Shown here: one piece after another, positions 37,601 through 46,600 of the stretch
Layout of the letters: each line of letters opens with the position of its first letter
How positions within the stretch are numbered: the stretch's first letter is position 1
The notes under the pieces: model-generated
The model's database searches: none
What the model saw: only the letters and a program-made list of their open reading frames with translations
Told to the model about the DNA's origin: nothing
Made by a program: the position numbers and the translations under genes
Assembly (NCBI GenBank): GCA_016946835.1
Contig: JACVTC010000009.1
Location: 1,632,501-1,696,500, forward strand
Reading direction: 5' to 3'
DNA: 64,000 bases
From: Neocallimastix lanati (nom. inval.)
Lineage: Eukaryota > Neocallimastigomycota > Neocallimastigomycetes > Neocallimastigales > Neocallimastigaceae

Positions 37601-40600
37601 TCTTTTATATAGGATGTACAAGTATCAATAAATAAATCCATTTTTTCCCAAAGGTTTATTCCATATCTTTTAAAGTAATTTTTAATTGTTTTCATTACTT
37701 CAACTATACATTCTGTAATGTCTATCTTTGAATTACATGCCATATAGAAATCGAAATATTTTTTAATTTCCATTGATTTGTCAATAAATTGAATAATAAT
37801 ATTTCTTTTATCTTTATTATCTAAATTTTCCCATAAAGTATTTTTCAAGGATTTTAAAGAATAAATTAATTGGTATCCTTTATTTACTATTTCTTCTAAC
37901 TCACTATTCCAAATTCCTTCATTATCTTTAGAATTATAAATATGTAATCTAAGTATAAATTCGATTGCGTCATTAAATTCACAGAACATACCATTACTAA
38001 TAATTTCATCTCTTAATTGATCTTTAGAAAATAATTTATAAAACCAAAATATATTACCTAAATTTTTGTTGTTTTTTAAAGGTTTTGGGAATATATAATC
38101 AACATATTCATCTGCATATTTTTTATTATTGATATCCTTGTCATATGTATTACTTATATTATCTAAATTCAAAATATTTTTAAGAGCTTCTATATCATCA
38201 TGATTATTTAAAAAGTATTTCTTTTCATTAAATATAATTACTATATTTTTATCAATTTCAATTGTCAATTCTTCATTTGCAGATTCTTCTATTTCTATTG
38301 TTATTAGTTTATCGTAATATACTAATATATTAAATATTTTACGAATGTTCTTATCTAATTTAGAAAAATTATAGAATCTAAGTATTTTTCTTAATTCTAT
38401 ATTCTCCAACATTTTTAAATGTATATAATTGTCTACTGAAATATTCTTTATATCAATCTTTTGTGAAGATTCTAATTGTTTATATTCTTTATAATAATAA
38501 TTATAATAAATAGAAATAATTGATAATCTTAAATCTATTAATAATACATTTTCAGGAATAAGGAAATCAAAGCCTTTTATTGCATTTCTAAACCAATATA
38601 CCGTCTTTGCATTATTTTCTGCATTTTTTTCTCCGTCATCAGTAAGCTCATAGAATTGTAAAAAAAATTCTTTTGAAATTTCGAGAGTCTCCAACTTTAA
38701 CCCTTTAATTTTTGTATTTTTAATTGCTGCTAATTCTCCTAATAACATATTAAATTGTTTTAGGTAATATATATTACTATATATTTGTTCATTGTTAGGA
38801 ATTAATTCTTCTAATATGCATAAAACTTCTTCAATGTATTCTTTGTACTCTTCAAAATCTGCTATTGTAAATGACTCTAAGTTTTGTAATAAAATTTTTT
38901 TTGAATTTTTAATATAATTAAGAATTGAATTTTTATTTTCATTTTTTATATTAGAAATTTTTGCCATTCTCTTTCTATTATATAATTTTTTAAAAGCTTT
39001 ATTTAATTTTTCATCAATGGAATTGTTATTTTTTTTCTTTTTTGATAATATCATGGCATATTCTATAATTTTTCTTTCAATCATTCCTAAGGAGTACTTT
39101 TTATTTTTCATTATCTTATTAATAGTAGTAATATTAAAATCTATATCGTTCGATAATAATGATGCTTTAAATCTTTTATATTGTTCATTTTTATCCTTAA
39201 ACATTGAGAATATATTAAAATATATTCCTTCTGAAAGAGCACGTCCATCAAAACTTGAAGAATTAATAAAAATTTTTGAAAGATTTACTAAATTGATCGG
39301 TGTTAATTGATAATTTTTAAGTATATAATCATTTTCTTTTTCATTCCTTTTAATATCATGAAAAGCTTTACCTACATGCTTTGCTGTTGTAATAACACAA
39401 TCTTCTGGAATATATGAATCATTTAAACAACTCGATATTAATTCAGCATAATGTTGTGGTTCAACAAATGGTTGTAACTTAATACATAAACATCTTGATT
39501 TAATAGCTGCTGATAAAACACTATCATTAGATGTAATGATAATAAGTCTGAAATTTTCATGTATTTGCTTATGTTTTATGAATTCTGTATCTTTAATAAA
39601 ATCTCTTGAATACATAACAGGTGGATTTTGTTCATATATAGTAAGTGAAGAATTTTCTTCTAACAGTGACATTAATCTTTCTATTTCTTGTGGTGCATAA
39701 TTGACATCATCTAATAATACCCATTCTCCATTTTCCATAGCATTAATTAATAATGATTTTTTGAATTCAAAACTAGTATATGATAATGTAGAAAAATGTT
39801 TCAGTTTTTTAAAACAAATATTTAATTGTTTTTGTGCTTCTAGTTTTAATGGGTTATTTTTCATTAATTTTTCAAAATATTCATTCATACATTCAAAATT
39901 AAGAGTCTTTTCATTTATATATTTAATAAATGAAGTTATTCTAGGCCATTCATCATTAATTAAAATATCCCTTAATTTATTCAACTCATATTTAATTTTT
40001 GATAGTTCATTTGGATCTATACTCATCTCAAGTCTTCCAATAGTATCTGATGATGTGGTTTCTGCATTAAATTGTATTATATTCAACTTTACTCCAATTA
40101 TCTCTGCTAATGACTCTATAATATGTGTTTTTCCAGTTCCAATATCTCCCGATAATAATATTGTTCTCTTAGCAGTAAGACCAATTAAAACTTTCATTAA
40201 TGCATCTCTTTCTGGTAATGTAAATTGCATATTTACAGGACCATCGTATTTAAACTTCATTAAATCATATTTTATCAAATCTTTAAAGCATAATTTATTA
40301 TTCTTTATTTCAGGAGTTATATTACTAAGAGTATTATTGAATTGATTTTCATTTTTGAATTTAGCAATATCTTCTTCTGACATATTTGCGCATAATACTA
40401 AATCCAATAATGTATCAAGTGGGACATCAGGGCATTCCTTTGCAAATTCTCTCAATTTTAATATTTCTCTAATTGTAACACCTCCAGTTTCTGAACGATT
40501 CTTCGTGTATTTTTGTGAATTAAAGAAACATGTTATTGCTCTTATTAAGTTTTCTTTCTTTTCAAATAATTTTATATTTCCTAATATACTTTCAGTTAAG

Positions 40601-43600
40601 ATTTTCATTTCTTCTGGTTCATAATTAGGTGATCTAAATGTATGACTAAGATTTAATATAGTAGATGATAATGTGGTTCTTGCATTAGATAATTTGGCAT
40701 CATTCATAGTTGCAATCACTCCAATATTTCCATTTTTAAATACTTCACCTTGTGGAGTATGGTATTCCTCTTTATAAAATATCGAAATTAAAAAGGAATA
40801 TAATTGATCTAATAATTCATTAGAAGCCAAATTTATTTCATCTAATATTAATCCATTTCTACAATGTTCTACCGAAGAAGAACTATTACTTAATACTTGA
40901 TAAAGAGGTCCTTTAATTTTTTCAGTTTTTATATTGTCGTTATTATCAACAATTGGAATAGTTCTAACAAATATATCTTCATCTGTTGTTGATGGTGATA
41001 AGTTAATTCTTCTATAATCTATACCAAGTGCATCGTAAACAGCCATAGCAATTGCAGTTTTTCCTCTTCCAGGAGGTCCTTCTAATATTAACATTGCATG
41101 GGCTGCTATTGCTGTCAAAATTGAATCTGCCATATCTATAGCAGATTTAGTCCATCTGATATCTTTTAATCTCTCAATATCTGGATTAAAAATTTGCAAT
41201 TGAATTTTACTATACCTAGACCTTACATAAAAAGTATTTTTTCCTTTTTCAAATATAAATGGAGTATCATCACAAATAATATTTTTTGATTCAGTTACCA
41301 ATAAATTATATAAATCTTCAGGTAAATAATCAAACAATAATTCCTTAATTATACTATTTCTATTATTTGGTTCATATCCATCAAATATACTTCTTAAAGC
41401 TGAAATACCTACTACATATTTAGCATCTGTATTTTCCAAATGTTCGCTTATTTTTTCTGTTGTTTTACACCATCTTATGAATGATAATACAGGAATTCTA
41501 TATTTTATGTATATTCTGTTATATAATGCAATTGTTTCTCTTTGAAGATCATCATTTTTTGTAATAATAGATTTAGCAATACTACAATAATTTTCAAACG
41601 TATTCATTTTAATGCCTAAATATAATTTATTATCATAACTAGGACAATTAATTATAGTGCATCTTGATTTAAAAGCTTCTGATAATCTTCCATTAAATAC
41701 TTCTCTTGACGTGAAATATATTTTAAAATAATCAGAAATTGGAATACTTCTTCTATTACTTTCATATAAATCTCTGAATATCTGTTGATTATTAAATATA
41801 CCTTGAGTGTCTTCAGTAAGAACAAGACTTCTAGGATATTCTAATACTGAATTTATTCTTTCCAAAATCGACGGTGATATTTGATCTATTCCTTTTATTA
41901 TTAATTTTTGTCCAAAAATGCAAGAAGAGGATACGATACCCAAATTAAATGAAGTTATTGTCTTTATACCTTTTGATTTATCATAAGTTTCTTCTAATTT
42001 TATTAATTCATTAATACATCTATAAATATATTCTAGACATACATTATTTTTTACATGAATTTTCCCTTTTTTATCTATTTTTAATTCACCCTTAATTATT
42101 TCAAATTTATCTTCTCTAGTTCCGTCAATATATTCTTTATTTTTACATAGACATTTTAAAGTTTTTTCAATAAGAAAATCAATTAAATGTCCTAGCTTTT
42201 CTTTATCATCTAATGTTGAAAGACCTATTAAATCCTGGGTTTCTGTATTTTTAGTACCAAAATGTTCTTCATAAGAATCTTTTCCAGAAGATGATTTCAG
42301 CCACATTTCCAATAAATGTGATTTGTATGAAGTTGGTCCTTCTAATAGTAAGGTTTCTTGTGAAGGTGAATCTGAATACAGCGAGCATGACATACGTATC
42401 CAAAAATATGTTTGTAACATCGTTGGTGGATATTCTCCTTTTTTCAATGATGTACTTAATATTATTTTTCCTTTCTTTATATATTTTTTATTATTATTTC
42501 TAAACACTAAAGTAACATCAGATTTTAAAAATTTTAATAATTCATTACAATCCATATTAAAAATATTTCCAATACTTTTAACCATTTTCTCAACTCTCTC
42601 AGGTCCGATTTTTAAACCTGGAATAATAAAACTAATTATTACATATGCAACAGGTATTTTCTTATATTCTTCCCCTAATATTTCATTTAATTCTCCAGTA
42701 CAAAATCTACTTATTCTCTTTAACAAACTTTTAATCTGTCTTAATGAGAAATTTTGTTGGGCAATATTTTTCATTAAATCTACAATCTCACATATATTAT
42801 CTGGATTTATGTATTCACTACATTCTTGATATTCATTATTTATTATTTCACTGAGTAATGATTTATATTCATCTAAAGATGGATTTGAAATTTTTACAAT
42901 TGTTAACTCTTCTAAAAAGGATTGAGGCATTTTCTTTCTTCCTGAATTATTGTCATCATTTCCAGTTGCTATAAATAGAAAACCTGGTTGAACTTGTACT
43001 TCATATGGAACGCCTTTTAATTTGACATAATCATTTACTTCAGCCTTTAACAGTGGAAGTAAATTAAGGAGAACTTCTTCAGAACATAAATTAAATTCAT
43101 CTATAAGAATTGGTTCACCATTTTTCATAGCAGTTAACAGTGGTCCTTCAACGAATTGCAATGATGTATTTTTAAGACTAAATGTTCCAACAAATTGTTC
43201 GAATGTCATATCAGAATTACAACTAATAGATAAAATTGGATCTCTACTTCTAAATGTTCTAAATGAACCATAGTATCTTGCTGCTACTGATTTTCCAGAG
43301 CCAGGAGAACCTTGAATAAATACTGGTGAATTAGAAAGATCACATGAAATTAATGATAAAATCATTTTAATTGAATTTCCTTTTTTCTCGGCGTTAAAGA
43401 AAAATTTATTATTACAGCTATCATCTTCATATAACATTTTTGATATCAATTCCTTTATTGTTTCTGAATCATACATACTTTCATCTAATGTTAATAAAGC
43501 AAATGAATCCGAAACATCTAAATTTGTTCTTTGAATAATATAACATAATTTTGTAATTGTTTTAATAAGTGATTTAATACTTTTGAAATCCATATCTTTA

Positions 43601-46600
43601 ATAAAATTTGATATATCATCTATTTTTTCATTAGTAAAATTGGAAATATCATACCATATTGGAATATTTGATTCTATTTGTTGCTCATTATTATATGTAT
43701 TAGTATTATCATCATCATCATCATTATCACTATCATTATATTCATTTTCACTAAGATTGTTGGAAGATATACACTCAGTATCATTTTCATCGGAAGAATC
43801 AAAAATAATTATACCTTCTCCTTCTTCTTCTTCATTTTCGTCATCATCATCTTCTTCTTCTTCTTCTTCATTCGAAAAACAATAAGAATTATTATCATTG
43901 CTTATATTTTTAATTAATTTAGTATTAATGTTTTTAATTACTTTTTCTGTTATCTTCTCAATAGTTTCGGAATTTAGTGAAAAATCGTCTAAATATATAG
44001 CTACAAATCTATTCATCAAAGCCTTTGAAATCGTTTCTTGACTATTCTCTATACTCATGGTACTAATTATCACAAATCCTTTACCTATATCGATTTGTTC
44101 TTTATTATTCTTTTCTATCAACTTAAATTGCACATTATTGAAAACCGAATTTTCTTCTAATAATGGATTTAAACATTCAACAACTTGTGCTTTAACGCAA
44201 TCTATTCTATCTAAAATTACTGGATTTCCTTTCTTTCCTGCTCTTATAATAGGGCCATCAACCCATGAAATAATTTTTGTCAAATCAACACCTTCCTCTG
44301 AATTCTTATTTTCTTTCAAATTTTCATTCGTATTTGGTTGGAAACAGCCTAATAAATCTTCTACAGATGTTTCAGTTCCAAGTTGTATTAATTCTACTTG
44401 GTCTCTTTGTTTTTCTCTTAAAAAATTATCCTTACTACATGTATAATTGTTCGCAATAAATTTCGCTAATTCCGTTAAACCAGATCCATTCTTACCAATA
44501 AGGAGAGGATGAAGTCCTGCTTTACATGCTGCCAGGGCTAAATAAGCACATTTTAAATAAGAGTCATTATAATATAAATTATTTTCATCAAGTCTCTCTG
44601 ATATGTCCTCTTTAATGGAATTATCAATACTATCTTCACCAAATTCATCTATAATATTTTTAAATGTATTTCTTTCATCACTTGGAAATCTTCCTGTGTA
44701 TGCAATTTCAGCCGAAAATCTAACTGGTATATTAACTTTTGATAAATAGGTACAAGCTTTTAAATTTCTCAAGGTAACAATAGGATCTACTGTCTTTTGT
44801 TTGTAACTTAACATTTTATCATGTAAATTTACAAAATTAGTAATATATTTTTTATAATTATCTGAATCAGGTATAAGTTCTTTGAAAATATTTTCACATT
44901 CCTTTTTACTCATTTTATCAAATTTAACAATTACGAATCTAGATAAGATATTTGAAGTAATTTCATTTCTTTGATTTTTGGTGAATCCGTCGGCTTCTCC
45001 ATTCATAGTTAAAATAACATTATAACCTTTCATTTTTTTGTAAATTGTATTATTTACATTAATTTCATCTTTTGATATAGAGCTTAAGATACATGAGAGT
45101 ACTTCAGGTTTGGCTAAATCACATTCATCTAAAATAAGTATTCGTCCTTCTGTATACGCTGTTAATAAGATTCCAGGAACAAAAGACATCATCGATGAAT
45201 TTTTTCTTTGTAAAACTAATCTTCCTAATAAATCTTCCACTGTCGTATTTTCTGAAAGGGCTGTAGAAATTGGATATTGCATTCTATGTATAACAGAACT
45301 CACAATTGAAATAAAACTCTTACCAGCTGAGGTGAAACCTTGTATAATAATAGGAATATTCGATAATATTCCTACTGAAATAAGTTTTATCTTATTTATT
45401 GTTTCAGTTGTTTGAATTACATTTAATTTTTTCTTTTGTCCTTCGACAGAATTATTATACTCTTCTATTTTTTCCTTACAATAATTTTTATTAATAAATT
45501 TAAGAGAGCTAATGTCTTTTGAATCTAATGCTTTAATTGTATCGGAAATAATATTTTTATTATCATTAGTTTTATTGTTTCCTGAATACAAAAATTCTGA
45601 GTCGCATAAAAATTCACTTTTATTTTCTCCAATAACAATATCCTGTTCTTTTTCATTCTTATATTTTACTTCATTAATTTTTTTTGTTTTTTGAATTAAT
45701 TTATGTATAAATTTTGGGGCATTATTATATTCATTTGATCCAACTTTATGAGTAGATTCAATATAATTCGATATATCTTTAAGTAAGGGATTTCTAGATC
45801 CAAAAATACTAAGAATTACGTCTGTAAATTCATTAAATCCTGTTTTTAATATTATATCAACTAATTCTTCATTCGATAATGAATCTGTTAATTCTGATAA
45901 ATAATGGTAAGGATATTCATAGTTTTTAGGATTAATTAAAGATATCTGTCTCAAGTACTCTAATTCGTTGTTATAAATTGGTTTATATACATTCAAGTTC
46001 TTATCCAGTTTACCATTAGAGAGTTTTAATTTATATCCATTAATATTATTATTAATTTTTAATAATTTTGGTTTTGATAATGCAAATTCTCTAGTAGAAT
46101 TAAATTGACCTCTTACACCATAAACCAATGATTTCATATTATTATAAATATAAAAAGGTACAACTGAAAAATACTTTGTATCATTTTTATTATCATATTC
46201 ATATTTTAGTAATTTATATCCTTTAGCACCTGGTCTATATAAATCATATACTTCTATATCAAAATCAATAGATTTTTCTAATTCAATATCAATATGTATA
46301 TATAATATAACGGTTTTTTTGCTATCATTTATTCCTTCATATGTTAAACCATCAATAAATTTATTATTAGTATCATTATTAGTATCATTATTAGTATTAT
46401 TAGTAGTATTATTATTAGTATTATTAGTAGTATTATTAGTAGTATCATTATTAGTATCATTATTAGTATTATTAGTAGTATTATTAGTAGTATCATTAGT
46501 AGTATCATTAGTAGTATCATTAGTAGTATCATTAGTAGTATCATTAGTAGTATTATTAGTAGTATCATTAGTAGTATCATTAGTAGTATTATTAGTAGTA

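Noticed and set aside
39701-40345. Plus-strand 214-codon frame and similar ones within 28654-48036
   Set aside because: Antisense shadows of the AAA+ coding sequence. They contain no start context or motif of their own.
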